From the NCBI GenBank assembly GCA_037367355.1, contig CM074695.1:558001-622000 (forward strand): 64,000 nt of DNA, read 5' to 3'. This stretch comes from Neoscytalidium dimidiatum (taxonomy: Eukaryota > Ascomycota > Dothideomycetes > Botryosphaeriales > Botryosphaeriaceae). Positions 1 to 12,935 of the stretch are shown piece after piece. Below the pieces are notes generated by a model, which had not been told where the DNA came from, ran no database searches, and saw nothing but the letters and a program-made list of their open reading frames with translations. The position numbers were made by a program, and so were the translations under genes. How positions within the stretch are numbered: the stretch's first letter is position 1; each line of letters starts with the position of its first letter.

Positions 1-2788
1 CTTCGCGAAAGGCCGTAGGCTGGGACGACTGCGTTAAAGGAAAAAGAAAAAAAAATCAAGGACGTATGCACGTCTGCGCCATGACGGTCCCATGCTCTAC
101 TCTGCCGGCTGATCATCTACAGCCTTCTAGCGATGCATGCCACGTCTTTCCGTCCATCATCAGAGCCGCCGTTCTCTGCATCGCTGGCCTAGTCATACGC
201 AATATGACGGACCCTCTTCGCCGCCGAAACCTTATCAGCATGCGACGATCGTCAGTCGGTCTCGTTTCTCGGCGAGCAGTCCGGTCACGAGGGAGCTCTC
301 GTCCGGAACAGGCAATCGTGACCTCAGACCGACATCGTGCCGTTTTTCATTCAAGACACTCCACATCGTGCCTGATGAGGGCCAGGGTGCATGTTGGTCG
401 CTGCTGTCCTCCATCGAAGATCCAGAGCGCGACCCTGGAAATCCTTCAGGGTCTTTCGCTGGTCTTGGTGATCATCGAGGATGACTCCAGGGTAAGGCAG
501 ATCACCACGCGCTGTGCAGGATGTAGGACTCGTCAGGCCCGCTGCTCTGGGAATCGGGAAAGAGCTATGTACGCTTGATATGGCCGTTCGATGTTCGGGA
601 CAATCGACCAGGAAGGAGAATGATCAGAGATCAGAAGCGCAGAGAGATATGCGTGCTGAGAGGTAGCCGGAGTGTTGACGACCTGACTCATACCTTGTCG
701 CACCTATTCGACCCCTTCCCCTCTTTTTTGTTTTCCTCGCTGCTGTTGTTTTTGATGCTGGCCCAGCGCGGTCGTTTCGTTTCTCTTCTTCACGAATCTT
801 CGATCGGTGCGGCGACCACGAGCTTGCGCAGGCGCTGGGATCATGGCTGCCGTCCCGCCCCTGCCTGCATCGAAACAAGGTATACCATCCTCCGCCCTGC
901 CGGACACGCCTTCTCACCAGGTATCTGCTGTGAGGCGCGGAGGCACTGCCGGGAAGAAGCACGCAGCGGAAGCAGGCAAGCAGAGAAAGACGTCATCCAA
1001 ACGCAGCACGTGTGCTTCGATTCCCAGGTACGCTATCGTAGCTCCGTCCCATCCTCGTGCCTGCTTCCCTAAACGAACAAAACGCCTCTCAAGTAAACGG
1101 TCCTTAGGATGGAAATCCGATCCTTCCATTCAACCTTCCACATACCTGCGAGAAAACAGGTTTTCTACTCGCCTCCGTTAAATGTCCTCTAGCAACTGCT
1201 TATCTCGCTTGCAAAGGGGAGAAAAAAAAAAGGCGAAAGACTGGAAGATAAGTATAGCTATTCCCGGTGAACCGTCACCCTCACCGCCTTCTGCCTCTCC
1301 CTTCACCCACCCACCAATCCACACATCCCCGCGAATACCGTCTTCTAGGCGACCGTTCCTGTAGATGCATATGCAAGGACCCAGCGTGACCCGGGGAGAA
1401 TCCGCCCCGCCGCTACTCGAAACAAACTACGACGTAAACAGCGCCGGTTTTTTTTCTGCCTGCCTGCCGGCCTTCCGCACTAATGCAGCAGCGTCCCCGC
1501 TCCCTCCCCCCGGGGGGCCCGGCGGGTGTTTGTATTTCTTTTTTTTTTTTTTTTTGGCAAGTTCGGGCGCGTGGCTGGAGGTGGCATGCACGCACGTCTG
1601 CCCAGCCCCCCCGGCCGCGCCCACCGCCCCCCCTCCCCAGCATCAGATAATTTGGAGCTTCGCGCCATGCAAGGCCAGCCGGGTGGCCGGGCGGAAGGAA
1701 GGGTCGAGACTCTCTCGGTGGTGGTGGTGGACCCTTGGCCAGCACCCATTTTTCTCTCTTTCTACCTCACCGCTGTCACGCTTTCTACCTTGCCTTGCTC
1801 GCGTGGCGCGTAAGGAATGGAGGACGGCATCGCAGGGGGCATTGCGCCACCGTGCGATTACTTTTTGTTTTTTTGGGGTACTTGAGAGAGCCTTTAACAA
1901 GCAGTCTACTTGCTGAGAAAGCTCTCGAACCTGGGGGCGGGGGGACCCTGATGCCGAAAAAAGATAACGCCATAGCGCATGCGTGTTTTTTTTTTTTTTT
2001 TGCGTTTCCATGAAACACCGGGACAGGCTTCTTCGGGACCCTAGAGGGTGCGTGGTTTTTATTCTTCTTGGTCTGGGAAGCAGGCTTGATGCTCGACGCG
2101 GTTTTTGCCTGGCCTGATTTGCTTTACAGACATGCTCTCAGATGAGTAGTTTGCGAGCTTAGAGCTTCCATGGTGTATTTGCGGATGACGTGAGGCTCTT
2201 CTGGGTTGAAGAGGACGCATTGGCGAATGGCACGCTCCAGTCGTCACCCGGAGACTACTTGGCAGAAATAGGACTGGGAGACGGATTGAGAGACATTCAA
2301 TGGCTCTGACGAGCTGAATTTCGTACTGGTCCACGACATAAAACCGGTGAAGATATTACATAGTAAAAGCAGACGCATTTATAACTTACATCGAAAACCA
2401 CCTAAGATTCGAGGAATAATAAAACAGTCGGAATAAAATTCATCGTGACGTCCCACTCTGGAAAGAGACCGGTCCACGTCCGCACCTGCACAATGACCAA
2501 ATGAGAAAACGCCCACCGAATGCACTTACGGGGCGGCACAATCACCGAGATTTTTATGAGCAGTCAACGACCTTTTTACTTTTCGTAATCTCAATGACGA
2601 GCCACCTAACGGGTAAAGGAGAAACAATGCTGGGTATAGTAGAAGCAGAATAGGTTCGTGATTCAAAGCAAAGGGGGGCTTCATAATGATCGTGATTCCT
2701 CTCGCGGGAGATATGGCTCTTTTTAGGGCTTTGAAAGTTGTTCTATTCTCCGTCCCCCTCCACCACGTGGTGTAGAATAAAAGCGTTC
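1..2788. other. No gene recognised; intergenic
   Basis: I see no ORF here with a recognisable domain or convincing splice structure. The stretch holds pyrimidine-rich and C-rich patches and two long T runs (1539-1555 and 1986-2001). Short overlapping ORFs on both strands look random. The right end is the 3' flank of the GLC8 gene on the minus strand. Confidence 0.6.
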
Positions 2789-3764
2789 TCATCGGCCGTT
2801 GGGCATGGGAGGAACAGGCGGCTTCTCTCCCTCGTCATCATCCTCCTCGGCCAGTAGTTCGTCGGCGTGTCTACAACGGTCGGATTAGTAACGGGACTTG
2901 AAAATTCGATTGATCCGGGCCCATACCCAAGAAGATTCTTGACATTTTTCATCTCGTAGTGCTTCTTCCGCATCTCCTCGAACTGGCGGTGCTTCTCCTG
3001 CTCCTGGGGCGGTTCCGCGTCGCGGCTGGTCTCGTCGACGTAGTCCGGGTCCACGATAACGCGCTTCTCCACGTCAGAGTGGTGGGCGCCCGCATGCTCG
3101 ACCTCGGGCTCGCCGAGGTCCAGGCCGGGGATGTCGTCCTCCCTGGCGGGCTTCTTCTTGGGCTTGGTCTTATCCAGCTCGTCGACCACGATCTGGTTGG
3201 CGTCGAGCGCGGCGATCTCCTCCTCGTCCTCGGCCGGGTCGTAGTGGCCGGCGTAGGGGGTCTTGGGCTCGGTGATCTTCATGGTGCTGTCGCGCTGCTG
3301 CTCGGTCAGGTACAAGTTGGCCTCGTCCCACTTCAGGCGCGGGCTGTTCTCGTCGGCGTTGCTGCCGGGCGTGCCCGACTGGCGGCGCGACGGCGGGCCG
3401 CGCGGGTTGGACGACGAGCGGCGGTGGCCGGCATTCTGGATGGTGTTCTGCAGCACGATCTCGCGCTCCGACAGCTCGCGGCCGACGCCGGGGCGCTCGT
3501 TGGAGATGATCGGGGCGAGCGGGGCGCCCTCGCTGGTGGGGGAGGTCTGCGAATAGGATGGGTTCTTGAGGATGCCTGAGGGCGAGGCGGCGACGCGGTC
3601 AGCTCGGAAGGCTACCCTGGAGGAGGTGGCGCGGCTCGTTCGGGCGCGGCTCTGAGAGCGACGATCCCCCGCTGCTACGTACCTTTGGGTCGCTCGACTG
3701 AGTGGTGGTGCGGCTGGGCCGGAGGCGAGTGCACGGCCTGACTCTTGGGCGAGTGTTGGGTCAT
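2789..3764 (-). CDS. GLC8: Protein phosphatase inhibitor 2 family protein (GLC8-like)
   Basis: Regulatory subunit of type 1 protein phosphatase, homologous to animal inhibitor-2 and yeast Glc8. Three exons: 3683-3764, 2927-3575, 2789-2870; introns of 107 and 56 nt, the second with a TACTAAT branch site. Predicted 270 aa. Splicing the first intron recreates the hallmark KGILK motif at residues 27-31, split between exons, which strongly supports this model and the start at 3764. Further on are the conserved [12 protein letters not shown] block, the TPKTPY block and the helical RKKHYEMK segment near residue 230 that contacts the PP1 active site in the family. Splicing the last intron gives an acidic tail (EEDDDEGEK). 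It is divergent from the eIF4E-like gene. The unspliced frame runs to 437 codons but lacks the KGILK junction and is rejected. Function is inferred from family motifs. Confidence 0.9.
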
Positions 3765-5976
3765 TTTCGGCGGTGATGGAGGGGCACACGTGAGGCTGGG
3801 CTGACGGAGAGGTACAGCTCGGCTCGGGCGCGCGAGATGGGTTTTGTTTGCGGTGGTTCGGGGGGGGTAGCAGCTCAGGTGCAGTGGTCGGGGAGTGGCA
3901 ATTATGGAAGGCCGTGGTGTTTCGGCGATGGAAGTTGAGCAAGGCCGTTGCCATGAGACAGCCTCCCCACCGACGCACCCTGACAGCTGCACGTCCGATC
4001 GCTGCGTTTGTGGTTGGCTCCCCGTACGTCATCGGCACATCAAAACGCGGCGGCAATCACGGCTGCGACCGCCTCGCCATCCCCGCCGGGTGACCAGAGG
4101 CCCTCCGCGCGGCCGGCCAGCGAACAAGTGAGGGGTCCTCTCATTCCAAGCGCGGTGGCTGGACATTGTTCTCGCCGCTTTTCGGGTGCAGGTGCGAGCA
4201 CGAGCGCGAGCTTGCTGGCGGGCGGGCGGGCGCTGCCGTCATCAGAGAGGGTCTTGGCCGTACGGTAATGTGTACACGGTACGACCACATGCTCCACCCC
4301 GTGCAGCACCAAGCCCACGCATTGTGCCCTGCGCCAGCTCCCAAATGCCGATGCAATGTCTTCGGAAAGGGCTTCCATCAGCTGCTCTCAACACATACCA
4401 ATCCAGCGCGTCGCGCGGCCCATTCGAGCTGTTTGCTTCCGCTCGAGGCACGCCGTGATGCAATAATCAGCTCGCGGGTCCCAAATACCTCAGCTGGCCG
4501 CGGCGCACTGGCTCCGCATAGCTACATACAGATCTCCCGCTACTCAAGCATCTCGACGCATGCGCGCTTGCAGCCGTCCCCGCGTCTCTGCCACCGCTGC
4601 CCACCGCCACTGCTCCTCCGCTCCTGCAAGGCACCCCGGACATCCCCAGAACCACGAAGTCGGCTACCCTCTGCGGAGGTGGAGTCTGCTACGCGATGTG
4701 ACGAGTCAGTCGGGTGGCTGGACTTTTCCAAACTCCATACAAAGAATGCCGCCGCACGTGCGTTTCTCAGCCTTTGCCTTTCTACCGCATGCACAACCAG
4801 CGCCATTCGAAAACAAGTGCATCCGGGCGGCTGTGCGTGGAGTCGGATTACCAGAGCGTGAAGAATCATCATCGAAACTGCGGGATGAAGGAAACGTGGC
4901 GGAAATAGAACTCACATGAGGCCTGCACGAAGGACCCAATTTGGTCAAGTGTCAAAGTCAGTGTCAGTGTTCACCACCCGCTGTGTGTACTCGCCGCGAG
5001 GAATGTGGACGAATTGCGTCGCTGTCGGACTATATGCAGGTCAGAAGCCCTTGCATCTAGCGCTATCATGTGTTCGCTCTCAGCACACCAGACCAGGCGG
5101 ATGTTGTTCCGGCCGCCTTGCCTGGCTCTTGGAGGCGCTCCGGTCTTCTTCTGGTCTATCATTTCTCCGTTGCCAACGGGTCGTCCGAGAGCGGGCGACA
5201 GCGGCGCTCTCAGGTGAGACATGCAGGTATGCGAGTCGGGGACTTGAGAGCAGAGTCAACGGCCAGGCTTCAGGGCACCTGACATCTGGTGTCCAGCCAT
5301 GAGGGCTCCTCTCGGTTTCCGCTGCTAAGCCGCATCCCATCAGTGCACCGCCACGGGAATAGTAATGGCTGCTGACAATATCCGCAGCGGCTCGAACAGT
5401 CAGGAAGGTATGTCCCATCTTTCAGGTCGTCACCGCATCATGGTAGCGCGCCCGAAGGGGCCCTCGTGATGACGGTTTTAAAGTGGGTTGAGCGTTCTCT
5501 CGACACACGCATCGGAATCGCCAGCCGAGTGGAGAAGTCGTGTCGAGCTGGCGATAATTTGAGTTGGTGGTCTTGGGTTTTAATGTGGAAGAAGAAGAAG
5601 GTGCGCAGGAACAGAGAACTTTTTTAAAGCGGCTGGCGTCTTGGCGTGCAAGGCCCAAGCCGCCGCAAAACGTAGCGCCGCGAATCGACATCTTTCCCGC
5701 ATCCTCTCCATCAAGAACATCCGACCCAAACTCCTCCCACTGCACAACCACCTCCCACCGCCCTCTAAACACTTCTCCGTACACTCTCCACTTTCAGATA
5801 CCCTTTGTTCATCCCTGCGCACCTCTCTCTTCCGCCCGCACGCCCGCATACCTGCCGCGAATCCGCTCCGTTGAAGCTTGCTCCAGCGCTTGTCTTGTTC
5901 TCTCGCTCCCGTCCACGCGCCGCCGGAGCGACCTCGTACACCGTAGCGCCACTTTGTCACGATTGCCGGAAGCCCA
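3765..5976. promoter_or_regulatory. Divergent intergenic region GLC8 / eIF4E-like
   Basis: About 2.2 kb between two divergent starts, so it must carry both promoters and 5' UTRs. The last 300 nt before 5977 are pyrimidine-rich with many CTCC and TCTC stretches, common in fungal 5' leaders. No further gene is supported; the small ORFs on either strand show no domain. Confidence 0.4.
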
Positions 5977-7175
5977 ATGGAGAGAGACTCTTCCAACCTA
6001 TGGACCCGTCGCTCGAAGTGAGCTCCCGCTGCCCGCCGCCCGCCGCCCGCCGCACGTCCGCGACGATGATCCACACCATGCAATCGACGCTAACTTGTGC
6101 ACAGCACCTCTAAGCTTTCCCTGTCCATGAACAACAACGATCATAGTGACTCCAAAAGTGACCATCCTCCTCGTGCACGCTTCGGTGGCGGCGGTTCGTC
6201 CCACGGCGGACGCTCCAATCCTTTCAACGCCATCCCGCCTCTGACGACGGGAAGCATAGCCTCTCCGACCTCGGGCGCCTCGACAGCCTTCGGACTGGGA
6301 TCTGGTGCCTTCGCATCGTTCGGATCGGCCACCAAAACACCCAAGACACCCGGCACCGCATTTGACTTTGGCAAGGCGGCCGGCGCTGTTGCATCGCCCT
6401 CGACGCCTGGCGCCAGAGGCGACAAGACCCTTGGCAAGCCAGCAACAATAACGACACCGGGGAAGACGGCATCGCAAAGCGCACAGGAAACGGCGGCAGT
6501 GTCAGGCGAGCTGTCATGGGACGTGCCCGCACCTCTCAAGTACACCTGGGTCATCTGGTACCGCCCGCCCACGTCCAAGAACTCCGACTATGAGAAATCG
6601 ACGGTGAAGATGCTGCGGATGTCTACGGCACAGGACTTTGTGAAAGTCTTTCGCCACCTTAAGCGCCCGTCGATGCTGCCCACGGTGTCCGATTACCACT
6701 TCTTCAAGGAGGGCATTCGGCCAGTGTGGGAGGACGAGGAGAACAAGAAGGGTGGCAAGTGGATCATGCGGCTAAAGAAGGGTGTTGCCGATCGGTATTG
6801 GGAAAACCTTCTCTTGGCGCTGATTGGCAACGAATTCGCGGAGGCGGGCGAGGAAGTTTGCGGTGCCGTCGTTAGCGTCCGGAGCGGTGAGGATGTCTTC
6901 AGCGTCTGGACGAAGAACGACGGCGGCCGCAATGTCAAGATACGGTTAGTGATGCATGTGTCTGGCTGGAATTGTTGCGGAAACTGATGGTGTTTCACAG
7001 AGAGACGATCAAGCGTGTCCTGTCGCTGCCGCCCGATACGCGCATCGAGTGGAAGAGCCATGATGATAGCATCGCGCAAAGAACGGTGTTGGACCAGCAG
7101 CGCCAGGAGAAGGCGCAGGAAAGGAGGAGGACTTTGGCGGAAGAGAGCAAGCAACAGGAAAAAACGTCTTCGTGA
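5977..7175 (+). CDS. eIF4E class II cap-binding protein (4EHP/eIF4E2-like)
   Basis: mRNA 5' cap-binding protein of the eIF4E fold. Exons 5977-6017, 6105-6944 and 7001-7175; introns 87 and 56 nt, the first with a GCTAAC branch site. Predicted 351 aa. The start at 5977 gives an N-terminus with NLWTRRS that splices in frame into SKLSLS; the next in-frame ATG is 6127. Residues to about 150 are low complexity (Gly, Ser, Thr, Ala). The cap-binding core follows: TWVIWYRPP, DYHFFKEGI, PVWEDEENKKGGKW, a WENLLLALIG helix, the EEVCGAVVSVR strand and a C-terminal VLSLPPDT segment. The Trp normally found in class I eIF4E at the first cap-stacking site is Tyr in WYRPP, the class II pattern. The HFFKEGI and GGKWI blocks are closer to animal 4EHP than to class I eIF4E. 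Likely a translational repressor or specialised initiation factor rather than the main eIF4E; that role is inference. Confidence 0.9.
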
Positions 7176-8012
7176 TGACAGCGATCTCTGATACCATACG
7201 GCGGTTCGGTTACTTGCATTTCGGGACGGAGTGATTTCATGGGATTGAGCGTCTTTCTGGGATTCTGCAATGGCATTTCTGTGGGGATGAATTGACGCCG
7301 CGGGAAAAACCCCCCCCACACACACACTGTATTCTAGTAGCCGGCGGATGAGTGCTTGCCGTTTTGGGATTTTGGGTGATGGCTCCGCAGATCAGCACGT
7401 TGCTGCCATTCGAATTGCGCGCTTAAAAGCGTCGCTGGCAGAGAATCAGACCACTGCTTCCAGCGATTAGGGCATGCGACATGCAGCAACAAATTGACAT
7501 TCATGGTGCACGGCGCTCCGTTTGATGGTGGTGCTAACCGCGTTAGGGTTTCGACGAGATTCGCGGTGGGACAAGGATTACCTCCGGCGACCCTGGCCCG
7601 AGACGGGGCGTCCATGTGCGTGCCTGGGAGTTTTCGCCTTGAAGCAAACAGGTTGAAGAAGGATGTGTAAATAAAGAAGCCAAAGCTTGTTCAAAATAAG
7701 GTGGCAGTGTGTTTCTTTTTTTTTTTTTTTTCCCTCGAAGCAGCCAGGTTGTTGCGAGTGGGTGCTTCCGGCGGCGCTCAATGTCTGCGGTGCACAGCGG
7801 GCGTGGAAGCTGCGGCGCATCCCACAAACGTCACTCCGCGCAACAGGCGTCGGCGAACAATGCTACTCCACCTGGCCGCGCTCCCCGCGTGAAAATGCAA
7901 GACTTCGCTCCCTGCAGCTGCTTCACGTCTACGGCACCTCTGCCACACTCCGCTACTCTCGTCTGCAAGGACCCTTAGACCGCTCGTCCAGCGAGCGCTG
8001 CGAGTTTCACGC
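7176..8012. other. Intergenic: eIF4E-like 3' flank and SUMO protease 5' flank
   Basis: Between two genes on the same strand. Contains a C-rich/CA stretch at about 7305-7327 and a 16-nt T run at 7716-7731. No ORF with recognisable content. Confidence 0.4.
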
Positions 8013-11000
8013 ATGCTCCCCGATTTCTGGCCGCTGAGCAAGTTCTTTGGCCAGAGCGACAGCCCGCGAGAGCAAGACTTCAGGTTGTCTTCTCTACTAG
8101 ACCCTTTCGAAGAACGGGTACGTGTCCTTGAGCTCGCGCATCATCTATATCTGAAAACCAGCGCCCGCGCGTCCGCGCGTCCGCACACCTTCCTTCTTCC
8201 GTCGCGGATGGCTGCTGACCTCCAATTTGACACTCCCGTGCAGTTTAACTATGCGCGCTCGTCCCCCGCTCCTGCGTCCTCACGATTGCGCACTGGCTCC
8301 CGGCTGGATCATCGGTATCAACTCAGTCTCCGCTGTCACGCCGATCCACCAGTTGACACCGAGCCGTCTAGCTTCTCTATGCGACCTCAGCACGAGCCTC
8401 CCCACCGCGGGGAGAGACTAAGTGTCGAAGAACTTGCTACATACTTTCCCGGCTATCGGTACTACGACATTACACGCGGGGAATTAACAGCTCGAATGGA
8501 CGAGCTGACGGAGGGCAGGAATGATCCACCCGACGCCGTCGGCATACCTATACCCGGCAACGGCACACCTAACGGTAGCATGGCCCGCTCGACCAAAGTA
8601 AGCATCTGCAAACCAGAGGATTCAGGCGAGAGAAGCGCTAACGTATTGCTGCAGCCTGGTGCTCGCAGCGCAATGGTCCCTCGCAATACGTTGTCGCAAG
8701 CTTCACCACATGCCGCACGAACGTACGAACCCGCAAGACTTTCGATCGAGAAATATGACGCCAAGGCTACACAATCTAGAGGTCTTCCTGTTGAGGCAAG
8801 CAGGGGTGAAAACGTAAGGGTGAGGAGCTTCGTTGCTGACGACGCAAACACCGGCCCCTCGAAACGTCGGAAGCTTTCTCTTCCCTCGTCTCCCCGGAAA
8901 ACATTTGTGGACCTCACAGATGAGGACCACCCTGCGGTGAAGACGTCTCCTGCACGACGGGCGTCCTCGGGACATGACTCTATGAACCGGGATCACTTTA
9001 GGAAGTTTACCGCTCCAGGTAGCAACGGATCAGCTCAATCCGCACTTTCGGGGGCCTTTGGGTTGGATAGCTTCAAGAGCGTGGAAGATCGAATGAACCC
9101 GAAACACTACGTCGGTTCTCAAGGCTCCCAGAATGGTCTCTGTCAAGGGCAGGCAAGCGCAGCGGGTTCGACTAAGGAATCACCCAGGGATAGGCGCGGC
9201 CACTCAGCGCAACCAATCGAGGTATCTGACGATGAAGTCCCGAGGCAGGGATACGTCATGAATGCGCTGCTGAAGAGCATTCCGGGCTTAGCAAAACCAA
9301 AAACGGTCAAGGGAAGGCCGTTTGGGCAACAGTTGCCTCAGTCCCCCAAGTATTCAGCTTCTCACGATGATGAACTTGCCCGAGACCAGCTTGGTGGTAC
9401 CTCACCCACGCATGGTTTGCCGTCTGGCTCACATCGGGAATCTGGGCGAGGGCAGAACGGATTTGCCGGAGTGCACAGATCTGGACCAGTCTCAACCCAA
9501 CACAAAAAGACAAAGCCAAGACCTGCAAACACCATTAACGATGACAGCGAGGACGAACTTCAGCTGGCAGTGCCGAAAGCTTTACCTGAGGTCAAGCAAC
9601 GTGAATCAACCATTCGCAAATTGGAGGACTATGAACGTGGACAGACAAAGTCTCGCTATTTCAAGGACAACATGGCATCGGCAAAGAGAACATCGAAGCC
9701 ACGACGTTCCTCGAGCCCAGAAGTTGGTGCTTCTAAAGCTGATATCAAACCGTCAGTCTTTACTTCAAGCAAAGGAAACAAAGCCACAAAACTATCAACG
9801 AGATCACACCGGAAAGTTGGCCTTGATTCAGCCAGATGGTCCTTGAAGTCGTTTAAGATCCCTGGTAGTCCTGAAATAACGGAACCTAACATGGTGCTCA
9901 TTGCAGGGCATGACAAGCCGCAGTGGATGGTTTATGGCAAGGATGGATTCATGCCCATGGGAAACGGTCTTTACGCGTCTATTGACCTTTCAAAGGCTAA
10001 CAAAGCTGTTTTGGGTACGGCTGGCTCTTGCAAGGTATTGTTCACGGGAGTTAGAGAGGAAGTTGCCATTTACCGCCGCTATGTGGAATTTAACGAGGCC
10101 CGGGATATTGAAGAGCTTCGTGATTTCTTGTCGAAAAAGGCTTTCCCTGTCCAAGACAAGTCTCCGTAAGCTTTAGCAATGCTTTACCCCGTCTTTGTTC
10201 ATACAGCTGACTTTCTATTATTCAGGCACGAAATGGATCAGCTATTCGCCAGAGCGGACGAATATGCACCACGGAATCCGAGACCCGAAGTTGTCGATGC
10301 AGGAGACGAGGTTGCATTTCTTGAGTCACGCGACAACCGACATCGCCAAGAAGCGGTTCAACGTAGCGGTGACAAAGAACGCGCATATAACAAAGAAGCT
10401 ACGAGCGCCATCATAGCCGGAAGGTCTCGTCACAAAACAAAGCTTGTATCGCAGCTGCAGACTGAGCTCGCTCGGACCGAGGATAGCACGCGCACGTCAA
10501 GGGTATCGAAGCCAACGGAGTCTGTGGAGATGGCCGACTCCCAGGCGCCCACAAATGCGCGTAGCACCAGATCCAAGATTCGCAATGACTCTGGAGATTT
10601 GCAAATCGAATTTGAGAGTGTACGGAATTATGTGGATCCGGATGATCCATGGGAAGAAGAGCAGTGGCCACAAATTGAGCATCCGAAAATTCCTTGGAAG
10701 CATCCTCTAGTCTATCCGCCAACGGGTCGGCAAAGAGCTCAAGTAGAATGGGCTGATCTTTACAAGCTCTTCGACGGAGAATTCCTCAATGACAGCATCA
10801 TCGCGTTCTACATGACCTGGGCTTCTAAACGGGCTGAACAATGTGGGACCCTGCCTCCGAACAAGGTGTACTGGTTTAATACGTACTTCTACTCAACTTT
10901 GACGAAGACGGCAAGGGGTCAAAAGGGAGTGAACTACGAGGGTGTCCAACGGTGGACATCGAGGGTCGATATCTTCACCTACGATTACGTTGTGATCCCT

Positions 11001-12935
11001 ATTAATGAGGATCAACACTGGTATTTAGCTATTGTCTGCAACTTACCAGCACTCGCGAGGAAAATTGAATCCGGGAATGGTATCGAGGAGAAGTCCAAGA
11101 TTCCAGCGAAAGACCTCCCAAAGGATGAATTGGCCGCTCAAGTCCACGAATTGCTACAGGGGAAAAGCGATCCTACTTCGGAAACGACGAAGGAAACTGA
11201 AGATGCCGGAGATCCCATGGAAATTGAAGCACATAATCAGCTCCTTCAAGGAATGGAAGAAGGCGTAGGAGATAAGAGGCCTGAAGAGCAACCGAAGAGC
11301 TTCGTACATGAAGAGTTGCAAAGACTATCAACACCACAGCCCAGAAATGACGGTGCACGCCACTCCCCCATCTCCGTGGATGATGACAAGGTGGAGCCTA
11401 AGCTGTTGCCCAATAGCCAGGAGGATATCTCAAAGACAAGCCCTGGAGGTAAAAAGGGACGGAAGAAACAGGCTCCGCCGCCCAAGAAATTCGACGCGGA
11501 CCAGTAAGCCATTTCAACAAGAATTTCCAAGTTGCTGTTGCTAATTTTCTGCAGGCCCGTCATCATTATGCTCGACTCTCTTGGCCTCCCGCATTCAAAG
11601 ACCACACGTAATCTCAAAGAATACTTAGTTATGGAAGGTAAAAGTAAACGCGGTCTTGAGATTGACGTGAAAGCATTCCATGGGATGACGGCCAAAGAAA
11701 TTCCTACTCAGGACAACTACTGCGACTGCGGCATCTTCGTTTGCCTGTATTTCGAAAAGTTTATCAACGATCCTGATCAATTCGTGCACAAGATTCTTCG
11801 TCGGGAAATGGATGTGCAAAAGGACTGGCCAGACTTGAGTCCGCCACAGACGCGGCGAGATATCTTGGCATTGCTCACGGATCTTTATGAGGAGCAATCC
11901 AGAGAGCGGAGAGAGCAAAGGAGGAAGAACAAAGAACAAAAGAAGAAAAAGGAGGAGGACGATAAGACGAAGACCGAGGATCCGGGGAGCTCATCAGTGT
12001 CGAAACAGAGCTCGCCCATGAAAACAAGCCCTGAGGCAGTGCCCGAGCGGGCGGCCGAGCGAGGCTCTGAATCTCGAGACGAGTCTCGCCCAGAAGGATC
12101 CGAAGACACTTATCCGTCGACAAATTTGTCGAGAATGGCGTCCCCCGAGATCAAGCAGGAAACTTCACCACCGCCACTACCGCCACGAGTCCGAGGCCCT
12201 CAAGTAATAGTCGATGCGCCGCAGAACCTTGATCCTGATCTACCACATCCGCGCCGGTCCCACGACCGAGAGGCTTCGCCACAAGTCAGGGTGGTCTCGA
12301 AGCCGGATCCTCACACGTCACAATCGTCTCCCACTCTGCGCAAGCGCAAGGAATCCCCAGTCAACCACGGGGGGCAGGACGACTCTATCATGGAAGTCGA
12401 GCCAGAGCAGTTTGAGCAGGCGAGCGAGAGGGCGCAGGGTGTGGAGCAGGAGGCCATGGAAGATTACGATCATGATCAGATGGTGTTCGATTATCAGGTC
12501 GAGGAGCATGAAATCCCAGATTCGCAATCTCAGCCCGAGCTTGAGTTTGAAAAAAAGGCACGGAAGGCACACAAGGAGTGGAAATCCAAGACTGACGCCG
12601 AGATCGCGGCGGGCGGCAGTGACGGTAACACCGGTGTGAAAGAGAAGTACGAGCAGCACGGGCAGCATGATCATCGGCAACAGCAGACCGCTGCGAAGAA
12701 GGATGATAGGAAGGAGGAACACCAGGAGCAGCCGGTTACTTCATCTTCTCCTAAACGCCGCAAGAAGAGGGAGGACGGCCAGGAGGAACTGCCGACACTA
12801 TCCTCTCCCAAGCGGCATAAGAAGAAGGATGAGGAGCAGCAAGAGCGGCCCACATCCTCATCTTCCCCCAAGCGGTACACGAAGAAAAAGACGAAGAGGC
12901 CAGAGGTCATCGAGCTAGATGATTCGCAACCGTGA
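8013..12935 (+). CDS. Ulp2-type SUMO-specific cysteine protease (peptidase C48)
   Basis: Removes SUMO, probably poly-SUMO chains, from nuclear proteins. Exons 8013-10165, 10226-11503 and 11555-12935 (introns 60 and 51 nt) give 1603 aa. The C48 catalytic triad is visible: His in HWYLAIV (about residue 980), Asp in IIMLDSLG (about 1151), Cys in CDCGIFVCLYFEKF (about 1202). Some 150 residues rich in charged and polar amino acids separate His from Asp, the insertion typical of Ulp2/SENP6-7 and absent from Ulp1. SUMO-interacting-like motifs sit at FVDLTDED, PIEVSDDE and the extreme C-terminus VIELDD. Nuclear signals such as SKRRKL and a Lys/Glu-rich tail follow. A block at about residues 625-715 precedes the catalytic part and looks folded. 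The start is uncertain: ATG 8013 opens the frame, but a GTACGT...CAG segment at 8118-8243 is a multiple of three without stops and could be an intron, and ATG 8209 lies inside it. Confidence 0.88.

Noticed and set aside
1365..1916. 183-codon plus-strand frame
   Set aside because: Contains homopolymer-encoded Phe and Pro runs, no domain, and overlaps other equally long frames on both strands.
2743..4056. Unspliced 437-codon GLC8 frame
   Set aside because: Splicing two introns restores the KGILK motif and an acidic tail; the unspliced version loses both.
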